Below, piece by piece: positions 50,280 through 60,442 of a stretch of 64,000 bases of DNA; the first letter of the stretch is position 1; the number at the start of each line of letters is the position of its first letter. This DNA is from Mycocentrospora acerina. Lineage: Eukaryota > Ascomycota > Dothideomycetes > Pleosporales. The notes beneath the pieces were generated by a model. It was not told the origin of the DNA. It saw only the letters and a program-made list of their open reading frames with translations, and ran no database searches. The stretch spans positions 311,189 through 375,188 of the forward strand of contig JAKUHH010000068.1 of NCBI GenBank assembly GCA_022701365.1. Reading direction: 5' to 3'. The translations under genes were made by a program, and so were the position numbers.

Positions 50280-52217
50280 ATGCGGCAGCTCTTCACCCCG
50301 CTGCCCCACGCCTTTCCCGAATTCCACCGTTCGCTGCATCGCCTGTTCTGCACGCGACGCCGCTTCCACAAGCTTTCCAGGGTTCCCAAACGCGTTCAAT
50401 TGCTAGAATCGAGCGTGAGGAAAACCATGGCGGGGGACTATGAGGGGTGGACACAGCAGCAACTGGTTGCGCGGATAGAAGAGTTGGAGCAGCAAATAGG
50501 CGGGCAAGGCAAGACGCTTGTGTCGAAAGTTGCCGAGAGCGTTCCTGCATTCTTTACCAGTTCCACCATCCCGCCATCGAAGAAAAACAAGCAACCGAAA
50601 TCGACGCCCCCCAAAACCCCAAAGGCATTTGACGCCTCCAGGTACAGCACGCGACTAATCGCCTTGAAGTTTGCATATCTGGGGCAGAAGTACAACGGCT
50701 TCGAGCACCACAACAACAACAAGACGCCACTGCCTACCATTGAGGAAGAGCTATGGAAAGCACTGGTCAAGACACGAGTAATTAACCCAACACCGAGAGA
50801 GGGAGACAAGACAGACTACAACAGGATCGACAGGAACACGTTCGCAGCTTGGGACAAGAAGGGGGCGGACGTGAACTGGGAAGGTTGTGACTACTCGAAA
50901 TGCGGGAGGACGGATCGCGGAGTGAGCGCATTTGGACAGGTCATTGGTGTGAGGGTACGAAGCAATCGACCGCTGCCCAAGTCAGACACAGAGAATGAGG
51001 AGGCAACCCAGGATGGCGAAGCATTGCCTCCTGCTTCAGACGACGAGGTCAAAGACCCGCCGAGGCCGTACAATGATCTCACCGACGAACTTCCATACAT
51101 CCAACTTCTAAACCGCGTCCTCCCACCTGATATTCGCATCTACGCCTGGTGCCCCAATCCGCCACCCGACTTCAGCGCACGATTCTCCTGCAAGGAACGC
51201 CGCTACAAGTACTTCTTCACCGACCCATGTTTCGCCCCTGTCCCCGGCTCCACGGGCCTGTACAGCACTTCCACTTCCCAGGACACCATGCGCGAAGGCT
51301 GGCTGGACATTGAGAAGATGCGCCAAGGCTGCGAAGCCCTCATTGGACTGCACGACTTCCGCAACTTTTGCAAAATCGACGCCAGCAAGCAGCTCACAAA
51401 TTTCAAGCGGCGCATCTTCCACGCCTCAATTGAACAAGTCAGCCCCCTATCCCTTCCCTCGTTCCTCTCGCACCCTTCTCTCCTATCCCCTTCCTCATCT
51501 GCCTCCCCGTCTCCCACAACCCCACAACCCAAAATTTACGCCTTCAACCTCCACGGCTCCGCCTTCCTCTGGCACCAAGTCCGCAACATTGTCGCAACCC
51601 TCTTCCTCATCGGCCAAGGCCACGAATCCCCCTCGCTTATCCCCTCCCTCCTCGACATCACACAGAACCCCACGCGCCCAAAGTACGAAATGGCCTCGGA
51701 CGCGCCCCTCGTCCTCTGGGACTGCATCTTCCCGCACGACCACGAGGTGCAGACGTCGGAGGAGCGCGAGCACGGGTACACGGACCGTCTGAAGTGGGTG
51801 TATGTTGGTGATGAAGGGGCCGTTGAGCCCAAGAGCAAAGGACCAGCCAAGTCGGGCGTGGGGCCTAGTTCGGCGGGCAAGGGCAAGTGGGGTCGCGGCG
51901 GCGTCGTCGACGACGTGTGGGAGGTGTGGCGCGGGAACAAGATTGACGAGACGTTGTCGGCGTTGCTGCTGGATCGGATTGCGGCGCAGGGCGAGGCGAC
52001 GCTGGACAGTGCCGAGGAAGGGGGAGGAGGAGGAGCAGCCAAGGGCGGGCCGAGGCTGTTTGATGGTGGGAATGTTGCGAGGGCAAAGGGGACGTATACG
52101 CCTGTGTTGCTGCGCGAGAGGCAGGAGAGTGTCGAGGTCGTCAACGAGCGGTATGCGAAGAAGAAGGGGCTAGATCCTGATCGGTTCAAAGCCAGAGAGG
52201 AGGATGCAGATGAGTGA
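50280..52217 (+). CDS. PUS3: tRNA pseudouridine synthase PUS3/DEG1 (positions 38/39)
   Basis: Converts uridine 38 and 39 of the tRNA anticodon arm to pseudouridine (TruA family, Deg1/Pus3 type). The catalytic aspartate lies in SKCGRTDRGVSAFGQVIG. Other family segments are LIALKFAYLGQKYNGFEHHN, LNRVLPPDIRIYAWCP, FSARFSCKERRYKYFF, GLHDFRNFCKIDASKQLTNF and LHGSAFLWHQVRNIVATLFL. From the first in-frame ATG (50280) the protein has 645 residues; from the ATG at 50427 (MAGDYEGWTQQQLVARIEEL) it has 596. The extra 49 residues are Arg, His, Phe and Leu-rich (FHRSLHRLFCTRRRFHKLSR), like a mitochondrial presequence, so two localisations are possible. A Ser/Pro loop of about 30 residues interrupts the fold near 51440-51530. 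The C-terminal tail is Gly/Lys-rich. Confidence 0.92.
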   Translation: MRQLFTPLPHAFPEFHRSLHRLFCTRRRFHKLSRVPKRVQLLESSVRKTMAGDYEGWTQQQLVARIEELEQQIGGQGKTLVSKVAESVPAFFTSSTIPPSKKNKQPKSTPPKTPKAFDASRYSTRLIALKFAYLGQKYNGFEHHNNNKTPLPTIEEELWKALVKTRVINPTPREGDKTDYNRIDRNTFAAWDKKGADVNWEGCDYSKCGRTDRGVSAFGQVIGVRVRSNRPLPKSDTENEEATQDGEALPPASDDEVKDPPRPYNDLTDELPYIQLLNRVLPPDIRIYAWCPNPPPDFSARFSCKERRYKYFFTDPCFAPVPGSTGLYSTSTSQDTMREGWLDIEKMRQGCEALIGLHDFRNFCKIDASKQLTNFKRRIFHASIEQVSPLSLPSFLSHPSLLSPSSSASPSPTTPQPKIYAFNLHGSAFLWHQVRNIVATLFLIGQGHESPSLIPSLLDITQNPTRPKYEMASDAPLVLWDCIFPHDHEVQTSEEREHGYTDRLKWVYVGDEGAVEPKSKGPAKSGVGPSSAGKGKWGRGGVVDDVWEVWRGNKIDETLSALLLDRIAAQGEATLDSAEEGGGGGAAKGGPRLFDGGNVARAKGTYTPVLLRERQESVEVVNERYAKKKGLDPDRFKAREEDADE

Positions 52218-52653
52218 GAGGCGTCTCACTCTGACATTATAATCATGTGATATGAATTAAGAGACAAGACCCCGAATCTCGGGCATGAGTTGCAAGTGAG
52301 AAAAAAAGTCTATTGAAGCCAATCTTGTGGTTGAGTGACTATTTACAATTATAAACGGAAACAAGTACATGCAGGTGCAGAATACCAGCCCCCAAAATCA
52401 CCCCCAGAGCGCCGACCCCAAACCGTAAAGTCATTAATCCCCGGTCCACGTGTTATCATGTTGTGATGACCATCCAAGCGCCAGAAACGTCGATATGACC
52501 TCACATAATCCAGCGGATATACCACGCCCTCTTCTTACCTAGTTACTCCCGTCACCCTACGTGCACGACAAAACAGAAAATATAGAGAGTGAAAGGACAA
52601 GTTCGATCGTCAAGTTACTGTGTGAAAAAAGAAGAAGATGATGTACAGTCCGT
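52218..52653. other. Convergent intergenic spacer
   Basis: Tail-to-tail spacer of 436 bases between PUS3 and the FHA gene. I see nothing beyond expected 3' ends. Confidence 0.45.
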
Positions 52654-54432
52654 CTAGAGCTCAAAGACAGACTGGGGAAGTGAAGCAAGCAGTGCAAAGG
52701 AGACGGCCGCACCAGGGACAATATATACGGCTGCCGCTCTGAGCGTCTTGCTGATGATGGAACGTGGCTGCTTCTTGGGACGTTGAGCGATGGCAGCAGC
52801 GGCTTCGGCGGCAGTCTGACCGCCACTAGACTCGATCATCTCAATCGTTGTTGACTGCTGTATCGAGATACTTTCTTCCTCTTCAAATACATCTGCCTTG
52901 CGCTTCAAGTCTTTAACAGAAGTAGGTGTTGGCGGTTGATTGTCAACGTCCTCGACAATCTCTGTAATGGACACCTTTGTTCTGCGGCTCGGCGGTGGCG
53001 GCGTAGAGGACGTGGCATCAGGAGTTGGAAACGACGGAGGAGTCTGGATGCGATCCGCAGCCGGAGCAGTGTGTGTATCTAGAGGTGCAGGGCTGAATAA
53101 GGATGGGCGGTCACCAAAGTTGGTACCTAGATAGCTATGACCAGACATCTCTTCAGAATGCCGCTCATGATGATCGTGTGCTTGTAATGATGACGGAAAG
53201 TCCATGCGTCCCCAAGGCACTGCCGGGGGTGCTGCTGGGCGTGGAGGCAGAGGGGGGGCGATTGAGTCTGCAAAGGTGGTCTGGTCAATGAACGCACCAA
53301 ATGAAGGCAACTCTCTCGATTGGGCTTGGAGGAGAGCGATTTCATCCGAAGACGTGCTGATCCAGGAGAAGTCCTTGGGCGGTGTAGTCGATTGGTTCGT
53401 CTCCGGTGACTGCTCAGGAGGGACTGACATTGTGGCGGACGACTCCTGAGCAGGTGTAGTGGGGTAATGAGGAACAGTGAGGGTTTCCTCAAGTTCGGAG
53501 TCTGAGCCTGCATATGAGCTGCCCTGGAGATAGGACTCGGCCACACTTGCAGCATCGTCAGGCACGGCATCCTCTCCGTAGCTGTAAATGTCGTCGTCAT
53601 TGTCATCGTCATTGTCACTCGTGTAGCCGGCAGCAGCATCTTCCATGAGAGCTTGCTCCTCAGACGCCAGCTGGTCGAGAAGATTCTCAGCAGTGGCAAT
53701 CGCATCCTCGTCCTGAACGATGACGTCTTCTCCAAACATGGTGATGTCAGCCGAGATGTCTTGCAAGTCGTCTGGCTCGGAGACGGAGTCGGAGTCGTCG
53801 AAGGTGAGCGGGTTCTGCTGACTGCCGCGGCGTGTCGAGACGGCGACTTCCTCTACCTCCGACTCGGCTTCAGGGACAGCGAAGCCGTGTGAGAAGGTGT
53901 GTTGTGGCAGTACGAGACGCGAGGTGAAGGTGTACTTGCGGGCAACAAAGTAGCCTAGAGGTGGGTAGGTGTCAGCTTGGCAAGGCTGCAGAGAAGGGGA
54001 TGCACAGTGGAACGCACTCTCGTTGCGGTTGACATCAGCTCCGAACTGCAGCAGGTCGCCAGCGGCCAGTGGCTTGGGCGTGTTGGGGGCCAGCTTCACG
54101 CCGTTGACCAAGGTGCCGTGCATGGAGCCACTGTCGCTGATGTAGACGCGGGAATCGCCGCTGCTGTCGTTGGCGGAGAAGACGGCGTGGTCGCGGGACA
54201 CGACGGGGCTGTCGATGTAGGCGTTGTCTGGCGCGGGCATGAGCTCTGGCTTGGTCGTGTTCTTGGACGAGCGGCCGATGGGGAACGTCGAGTTGAGGGG
54301 CAGCTCGAACTGGCGGTCGCCCTGGGCATCGAAGCCGTCCTCGTCCTTGAGGATGATGCGGAAGGCTGCAGGAGGAGTGAGTGGGTGTTGCATGGTGCTT
54401 GCTGGGTGGTGGTGGCGGTTACTCTGAGCCAT
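52654..54432 (-). CDS. FHA-domain protein with C-terminal membrane anchor
   Basis: An N-terminal forkhead-associated domain that should bind phosphothreonine, followed by a long disordered region and a hydrophobic tail. Exon 1 is 54432-54018 and exon 2 is 53954-52654, giving 571 residues. FHA landmarks are FPIGRSSKNTTKPEL, SPVVSRDHAVFSAND, SDSGSMHGTLVNGVKLAP and DLLQFGADVNRNE. The middle is acidic and Ser/Pro-rich. The end (SKTLRAAAVYIVPGAAVSFALL, last 30 residues) is one hydrophobic helix after a basic KKQPRS stretch, the layout of a tail-anchored protein. STRIPAK proteins of the SLMAP/Far9-Far10/HAM-4 group share FHA plus tail anchor, but their central coiled coil is not obvious here. The 63-base intron is in frame with no stop. 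Confidence 0.82.
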   Translation of the reverse strand: MAQSNRHHHPASTMQHPLTPPAAFRIILKDEDGFDAQGDRQFELPLNSTFPIGRSSKNTTKPELMPAPDNAYIDSPVVSRDHAVFSANDSSGDSRVYISDSGSMHGTLVNGVKLAPNTPKPLAAGDLLQFGADVNRNESAFHCASPSLQPCQADTYPPLGYFVARKYTFTSRLVLPQHTFSHGFAVPEAESEVEEVAVSTRRGSQQNPLTFDDSDSVSEPDDLQDISADITMFGEDVIVQDEDAIATAENLLDQLASEEQALMEDAAAGYTSDNDDDNDDDIYSYGEDAVPDDAASVAESYLQGSSYAGSDSELEETLTVPHYPTTPAQESSATMSVPPEQSPETNQSTTPPKDFSWISTSSDEIALLQAQSRELPSFGAFIDQTTFADSIAPPLPPRPAAPPAVPWGRMDFPSSLQAHDHHERHSEEMSGHSYLGTNFGDRPSLFSPAPLDTHTAPAADRIQTPPSFPTPDATSSTPPPPSRRTKVSITEIVEDVDNQPPTPTSVKDLKRKADVFEEEESISIQQSTTIEMIESSGGQTAAEAAAAIAQRPKKQPRSIISKTLRAAAVYIVPGAAVSFALLASLPQSVFEL

Positions 54433-54524
54433 GTTGGGGGGAGAGGCACTAGGCGGGAGGCAGCGATGCCAGCAAGAGGGGGAGGGGGTTGCTCGTCACG
54501 GGGAGGGCTGACGTGGTAGCTGTC

Positions 54525-54580
54525 GGGGCGAGGGTGGAGGTGGAGGTGGAGATGGAGACGGAGACGGAGACGGAGATGGT
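54525..54580 (+). repeat. GGAGGT/GGAGAC hexamer array
   Basis: Imperfect hexameric G-rich tandem repeats in the FHA gene leader. Confidence 0.75.
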
Positions 54581-54616
54581 GCGGGGAGAGCACCGTGATT
54601 GCGGAGCGATTCAAGA

Positions 54617-54651
54617 GCAATGAGCAATGAGCAATGAGCAACGAGGAAGGA
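54617..54651 (+). repeat. AGCAATG heptamer array
   Basis: Four near-perfect copies of AGCAATG with variants at the right end. Confidence 0.75.
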
Positions 54652-55193
54652 GCAATGGGCGGCGGGCAGGAGACAGCACAGGCGTGGCGGGGTGGGTGGA
54701 GCAGAGTGAAGCAGAGGCAGGCAGAGTGAAGCAGGTCAAGGGAGGCAGGAGCAGAGGGGGACAGGAGCAAGGACAGGCAGGAGCAGCTCGTCTCCTTCCC
54801 CAGCCTAGGCGGGGTCCAGGAGGTGAAGGAGATCACGTCGTCGCTGCCTCGAGCATTCTTATCGCTATCGGCCTAGCGCCGCAGTAGCGCGTCTAGCGGC
54901 CGAGCTGCGTGTCGGCAGGTCTACTGTCCTGGAGACTAAAGCGGTGCCCCACCCGAACTTTTCTTCGCGTCCAGCTTGAAGCGCTTGCCGGGCGTGTTTG
55001 CGAGTGTTTGTGTGCCTGCCTGCCTGCCTGCTTCTCTCCCCCGACACCCAGCGCACTCATGACTCACCGCGCCACGACCATGCCCGCCACCCACGACGAC
55101 TTGCGGTAGCAGCACACGACATCCGGCACAGAGACCACGGCCACTGCCACCACAATCCCCACCGCAACCACCACAACCACCGCCGCCGCCGCC

Positions 55194-58100
55194 ATGGAGG
55201 CGCCCAAGGCCCACGCCAAGCAGCAGGTCGTCGACCGCATCCCCGCGCGCATCAAGCACATCCAGTTCGGCATCTACTCCAACCAGGATATTGTCAACCA
55301 GGCCGTCCTCGAGGTCTCGGACCGCAATGTCTACGACCTCGCCCCCGCCTCGGACAGCACCCGCGTCCTGACCGCCAACGGGCCCATGGACCTGCGCATG
55401 GGCATCTCCAGCAAGAGCGGCTTCTGTGCCACCTGCGGCGAGGGGCTCGACACGTGCAATGGCCACTTTGGCCACATCAAGCTCGCCCTGCCCGCCTTCC
55501 ACGTCGGATACCTCAAGCACATCATCGAGGTCCTCAACTGCATATGCAAGGACTGCTCGCGCGTCCTGCTGGACGAGGTCGAGCGCCGCCGCTACCTGCG
55601 CAGCATGCGCCGCCCCGACATGGACACACTGCGCCGCACCGCCGTCTCCAAGCGCATCCTCGACGACTGCCGCAAGAAGAAGACGTGCCCCTACTGCAAT
55701 GCGCTCCAGGGCACCGTGCGAAAGGTCCCTGGACATCCGCTCAAGATCATCCACAACCGCTACGACGCCTTCAACCGCTCCACCGCCAAGACAAAGAAGC
55801 CGCCCGCCGGCAAGGTCGAGTTCGACCAGTCGTTTGAGACGGCAAAGGCCGCAAACCCGGATCTGGACAAGCACCTGAAAAAGGCCGTCGACGACATGCA
55901 CCCTCTGAGGGCCCTGAACCTCTTCAAGAAGATCTCGCCAGAAGACTGCGAGCTGCTAGCCATGATACCCGAGGATGCGCGGCCAGAGATGTTGATCTGG
56001 GAGTACATGCCAGTGCCACCCGTGGCGCTTCGACCCTCAGTCATGCAGGAAGGCGGAGCGACCGAAGACGACGTTACGAACAAGATTGGAGACATTTGCC
56101 AGATCAGCAGCATCATCCGGGCTGGGCTAGCGCGCGGGTTTCCACTCCAGATTCTTATGGAACAATGGGACTTTTTGCAGCTGCAAATCGCCATGTACAT
56201 CAACAGCGATGCGCCAGGTCTAAAACAGCAGGGTCTCCAAAAGACAATGCGCGGCTTCTCCCAGAGACTCAAGGGCAAGGGCGGCCGTTTCCGACAGAAT
56301 CTTTCCGGAAAGCGTGTCGACTTCTCAGGCCGTACTGTCATTGGTCCAGATCCCAACCTGAGCATCGACGAGGTCGCTGTGCCAGAACGAATCGCAAAAA
56401 ACCTGACCTATCCGGAAAAGACGACAAGATACAACATTGAGAAGCTTAGAAAGCTGATTCGAAACGGCGCCAACAAATACCCAGGTGCAAACTACATCAT
56501 CAAGGACAACGGCCCGAACAAGGAAGCTTTCAAAATCTCACTCGCCGCACTGTCCCGGAATGACAGGCGTGGTGAACGCCTGCAGAGGCCTGCGGAACAG
56601 CTCAAAATTGGTGATGTTGTCGAGCGGCATATTGAAGACGGTGACATTGTGCTTTTCAATCGCCAGCCGTCCCTACACAAACTCAGTATTCTCAGCCATC
56701 GTGCGAAAATTCGCCCATGGAGAACATTCCGTCTGAACGAGTGTGTGTGCAATCCCTACAATGCTGATTTTGACGGCGACGAGATGAATTTGCACGTACC
56801 ACAAACAGAAGAAGCACGTACCGAGGCCACAGAACTCATGGGCGTCAAATACAACTTGGCCACTCCCAAGAACGGAACACCCATTATTGCTGCCATTCAA
56901 GATTTCATTACCGCTGCGTATCTTCTGAGTGGCAAGAACAATTTCTTTGATCGACGCTCATTCTGCCAGATTGTCAACTACATGTTCAACGGCGACGCAG
57001 CGTACGACCCCGATACAGGCGAGATGCATCCTATTGAGATTCCGCCACCAGTTATTTGGAAGCCTCAAGCGCTCTGGACAGGAAAGCAGGTCTTCAACCT
57101 TTTGATGAGACCCAACAAGAAGTCCAGGGTCCTGGTCAACCTCGAAGCCGCATGCAAGCAGTTTAAGAATACCCCTGGTCAGGCTCCAGACTTGAATGAA
57201 AACGACGCCTACCTTGTCATCCGGAACTCCGAGGTCATGTGCGGTGTCATGGACAAGGCGACTGTCGGTGATGGCAAGAAGGACTCTATTTTTTACGTCA
57301 TGATGCGAGATTTCGGCCCTGACCATGCTGTCCAGGGAATGAACAGGCTCTCTAAGCTTTCTGCGCGATGGTTGACCAACAACGGCTTCTCTCTTGGAAT
57401 CAGCGATGTCACGCCTGGAGATATGCTCAACAAGAAGAAGCAGGCTTTGGTGCAAGAAGCGTACGCCAAGTGCGACAAGCTGATCAAGGATTACAAAGAA
57501 GGAAAGCTGCAGCGCGATCCCGGATGCGACGAAGAGCAAACCATGGAGAACAGAATTGGTGGAATCCTGTCTGGTGTCCGTCAAGCTGCTGGTGACATCT
57601 GTTTCGAAGAACTTAGCAGATGGAACTCTCCACTTCTCATGGCCAAATGTGGTTCCAAGGGTTCCAATATTAACGTGTCCCAGATGGTTGCTTCCGTCGG
57701 ACAACAAATGATTGGCGGAGCCCGTGTCGCTGATGGTTTCCATCATCGAACACTCCCTCACTTCCCAAAGGCGGCACGTCAACCAGCATCAAAGGGTTTC
57801 GTCAGCAACAGTTTCTTTTCGGGTCTTACGCCGTCCGAATTCATTTTTCACGCCATGAGTGGTCGTGAAGGTCTAGTCGATACAGCTGTCAAGACTGCCG
57901 AGACTGGTTACATGAGTAGACGTCTGATGAAGTCCTTGGAAGATCTGTCGGCTCAGTACGATGACACGGTCAGGAACTCTTCGGGTACTGTTGTGCAGTT
58001 CCAATATGGCGATGACAACCTGGACCCCGTGGACATGGAGGGTAAAGCAAAGCCTGTGCACTTTGACCGCACATTCTCGCATTCAGTCACATCCACCTGG

Positions 58101-59609
58101 GATAACGATGAGCCTAGTATGACCCCTGAGAAAGTGCGTAGTCACACCGAAACCGTACTAGATGTTGAACGAGAGAAATATCCACGTTTCAAGCTCGACG
58201 GTGTCACAGAGCTGGCCTACCGGGACAACAGTGACAGCGGTATTGACCAAAAGGAGTCTATGCGAGACTTCCTCGACACCGTACAAGACTACATCTTCAA
58301 GAAGGCGCTAAAACTCGAGACAACGCTGGTTTACCTAGGTATTTCCGAGCCCAACACGAAGAAGCTGTCAAAGGGAGACGCAGAGAAGTACGGCCTTGCC
58401 GATGGCATTGCCAAAATCTCTCAAAGTGCACTCGATACCTTTATCAATCTCTGCCTTACAAAGTACCACCGCTCGCGAGTGCAGCCTGGTCACGCCGTGG
58501 GTGCTATTGGTGCGCAGTCTATTGGTGAGCCGGGTACGCAGATGACACTGAAGACTTTCCATTTTGCTGGTGTCGCTGGTATGTCCATCACCCAGGGTGT
58601 TCCGCGTATCAAGGAAATCATCAACGCCTCCTCCACCATTTCGACCCCCGTCATCGCCTGCGAGCTCTCCAACAAGATTTCCGAGTCAGCCGCCCGCATC
58701 GTCAAGGCCCGTGTCGAGAAAACGTTCCTGCGCGACATCATCTCGTACGTTGAAGACGTTTGGCACCCCAATGGCGCATACATTGCCATGCGCATCGACT
58801 GGGATACGGTCAATAGTCTCTTCATCGACGTGCAGCCCCACGAAATCATCTCGGCAATCAACAAACACAAGCCCCTCAAATGGGGCAAAGCCGGCACCAA
58901 CGTCCGCATCTCTTCGTCCCTCATCCGCGTCGAAGTCGCCGACCCCAGCGCCGCGAAAAAGCGCCCCACAAAAACCACGCGCAACCACAAAGAATTCTTC
59001 GAGCGAGTGCAACAAGTCAAGGCTCTAATCCCCGACGTTGTCATCAAAGGCTACGCCGACTGCCAGCGCGCCATCATCAAGAAGGAATCCTCGCCCAACG
59101 CCCAGGGCCACTACGAATGCCAGCTCCTGGTCGAAGGCTACGGGCTGCGCGACTGCCTCACCACGCCAGGCATCGAGCCCTACACCACCAAATCCAATCA
59201 CGTCATGGAAGTGCGCGACGTGCTGGGCATCGAAGCCGCGCGCTCAACCATTGTGCGCGAAATCGGCACCGTCATGGGCAACATGGACATTGATCCCCGC
59301 CACATGCAGCTCCTCGCCGACGTCATGACCTTCAAGGGCGACGTCTACGGCATCACGCGCTTTGGCCTGCAGAAGACGCGCGACTCGGTGCTCCAACTCG
59401 CGAGTTTCGAAAAGACGCCCGACCACTTGTTCGAGGCGGCCGCGAGGGGCAAGACGGACACGATTGACGGCGTGAGCGAGTGCATCATCATGGGCCAGAG
59501 CGTTAAGCTCGGAACCGGCGCATTCCAGGTTGTGCGCCCGTTGTTCCTAACCAACGAGGAGGTGGGCAAAAAGGACACGCTGTTTGAAGATGGGTGGGAG
59601 GCGTTGTAG
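55194..59609 (+). CDS. RPC1: DNA-directed RNA polymerase III largest subunit
   Basis: The catalytic subunit of RNA polymerase III, which transcribes tRNA, 5S rRNA and U6 genes in the nucleus. It is one long exon, 1471 residues, the usual RPC160 size; RNA polymerase II's heptad tail is absent and RPA1 would be longer. The clamp zinc motif is CATCGEGLDTCNGHFGH (78-94). The metal-binding centre is NADFDGDEMN (523-532; Asp525, Asp527, Asp529). The segments RQPSLHKLSILSHRAKI and GRTVIGPDPNLSIDEVAVP belong to the active-site region, and GAIGAQSIGEPGTQMTLKTF then HFAGVAGMSITQGVPRIKE to the trigger loop. The start lies in a good context (GCCGCCATGG). Confidence 0.97.
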   Translation: MEAPKAHAKQQVVDRIPARIKHIQFGIYSNQDIVNQAVLEVSDRNVYDLAPASDSTRVLTANGPMDLRMGISSKSGFCATCGEGLDTCNGHFGHIKLALPAFHVGYLKHIIEVLNCICKDCSRVLLDEVERRRYLRSMRRPDMDTLRRTAVSKRILDDCRKKKTCPYCNALQGTVRKVPGHPLKIIHNRYDAFNRSTAKTKKPPAGKVEFDQSFETAKAANPDLDKHLKKAVDDMHPLRALNLFKKISPEDCELLAMIPEDARPEMLIWEYMPVPPVALRPSVMQEGGATEDDVTNKIGDICQISSIIRAGLARGFPLQILMEQWDFLQLQIAMYINSDAPGLKQQGLQKTMRGFSQRLKGKGGRFRQNLSGKRVDFSGRTVIGPDPNLSIDEVAVPERIAKNLTYPEKTTRYNIEKLRKLIRNGANKYPGANYIIKDNGPNKEAFKISLAALSRNDRRGERLQRPAEQLKIGDVVERHIEDGDIVLFNRQPSLHKLSILSHRAKIRPWRTFRLNECVCNPYNADFDGDEMNLHVPQTEEARTEATELMGVKYNLATPKNGTPIIAAIQDFITAAYLLSGKNNFFDRRSFCQIVNYMFNGDAAYDPDTGEMHPIEIPPPVIWKPQALWTGKQVFNLLMRPNKKSRVLVNLEAACKQFKNTPGQAPDLNENDAYLVIRNSEVMCGVMDKATVGDGKKDSIFYVMMRDFGPDHAVQGMNRLSKLSARWLTNNGFSLGISDVTPGDMLNKKKQALVQEAYAKCDKLIKDYKEGKLQRDPGCDEEQTMENRIGGILSGVRQAAGDICFEELSRWNSPLLMAKCGSKGSNINVSQMVASVGQQMIGGARVADGFHHRTLPHFPKAARQPASKGFVSNSFFSGLTPSEFIFHAMSGREGLVDTAVKTAETGYMSRRLMKSLEDLSAQYDDTVRNSSGTVVQFQYGDDNLDPVDMEGKAKPVHFDRTFSHSVTSTWDNDEPSMTPEKVRSHTETVLDVEREKYPRFKLDGVTELAYRDNSDSGIDQKESMRDFLDTVQDYIFKKALKLETTLVYLGISEPNTKKLSKGDAEKYGLADGIAKISQSALDTFINLCLTKYHRSRVQPGHAVGAIGAQSIGEPGTQMTLKTFHFAGVAGMSITQGVPRIKEIINASSTISTPVIACELSNKISESAARIVKARVEKTFLRDIISYVEDVWHPNGAYIAMRIDWDTVNSLFIDVQPHEIISAINKHKPLKWGKAGTNVRISSSLIRVEVADPSAAKKRPTKTTRNHKEFFERVQQVKALIPDVVIKGYADCQRAIIKKESSPNAQGHYECQLLVEGYGLRDCLTTPGIEPYTTKSNHVMEVRDVLGIEAARSTIVREIGTVMGNMDIDPRHMQLLADVMTFKGDVYGITRFGLQKTRDSVLQLASFEKTPDHLFEAAARGKTDTIDGVSECIIMGQSVKLGTGAFQVVRPLFLTNEEVGKKDTLFEDGWEAL

Positions 59610-59774
59610 ACCAACTGTAGATACTTGTAGGTTTAGGTTTAGGTATATAAAAGAGTGTATGTGGATGTGGATGTAGATGTGGATATGAAAGTAGCGGTGG
59701 AAAGTGCAGCAAAATGCACGCACGCACGCACGCATGTCTGCATTAAAAATAGGCGTTTTAGTCAAAGTATAATT

Positions 59775-59800
59775 TCTTCTTCTTCTTCTTCTTCTTCGTC
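59775..59800 (+). repeat. TTC trinucleotide repeat
   Basis: A run of TTC units in the RPC1 3' spacer. Confidence 0.8.
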
Positions 59801-60360
59801 GTGTGTGCTTTTTTCATTCTTCTTCTTCTTCTGCTTCCTTTTTTTTTCCAATTGTCAAGGGAAGCTGTGGTTAAATATTTGTCCTGTGGATCATCATCAT
59901 CCTCACATTGCTGCATTATTCATGCCACTATATCACAATCAATATGTACTTGTACACAATCCACATCACATCACATTACATCATATGATACCATGGCACA
60001 GCACCGCAAAAGCCGAGAGAGAGAGAGGATGGAATGAAGAAAAAAAAAAGTCGATTGATTCTAATCACACTCATCCCATTACCATACCGAGCCATACCCT
60101 ACCATACCATACCATGCCATACACACCACACTGACTAACAACTAGTTCCCCCTCTTCCGTCCAAAAACCAGGTATATCGAAAGCACTAAAAAAACCAAAA
60201 AGCCACGACATGACATTACAAGAAGCAAAAAAAAAGTTGGCAAATGGTATAAACCAAACCGCCGCGCAACTCCGTCGCGAACATGGGAAGAAAGATGTCG
60301 AAAACCAATAAAAGCCATACACGGATATCAACTTCTTCCCTCCACTACAATGGCTCGCGC

Positions 60361-60385
60361 GTTCACTCACTCACTCACTCACTCC
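60361..60385 (+). repeat. CACT tetranucleotide repeat
   Basis: Five to six copies of CACT in the 3' spacer downstream of the CBM48 gene. Confidence 0.8.
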
Positions 60386-60442
60386 TCTTACACGCCCATA
60401 CCACAACACATCTTTGTTTCGCACTCGTCATAAACAAAAACC

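Larger units (their letters stand above)
54433..55193. other. Divergent intergenic region between FHA and RPC1 genes
   Basis: About 760 bases. It has GGAGAC/GGAGGT repeats (54525-54580) and AGCAATG repeats (54618-54652). The FHA and RNA polymerase III subunit promoters should be here. A CACCACC-rich leader precedes the RPC1 ATG. Confidence 0.45.
59610..60442. other. Convergent spacer with microsatellites
   Basis: Tail-to-tail spacer of about 830 bases between RPC1 and the CBM48 gene. It includes GTGGATGTAGAT, CTT, ATACC and CACT repeats and several A-runs; no gene is visible. Confidence 0.5.
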
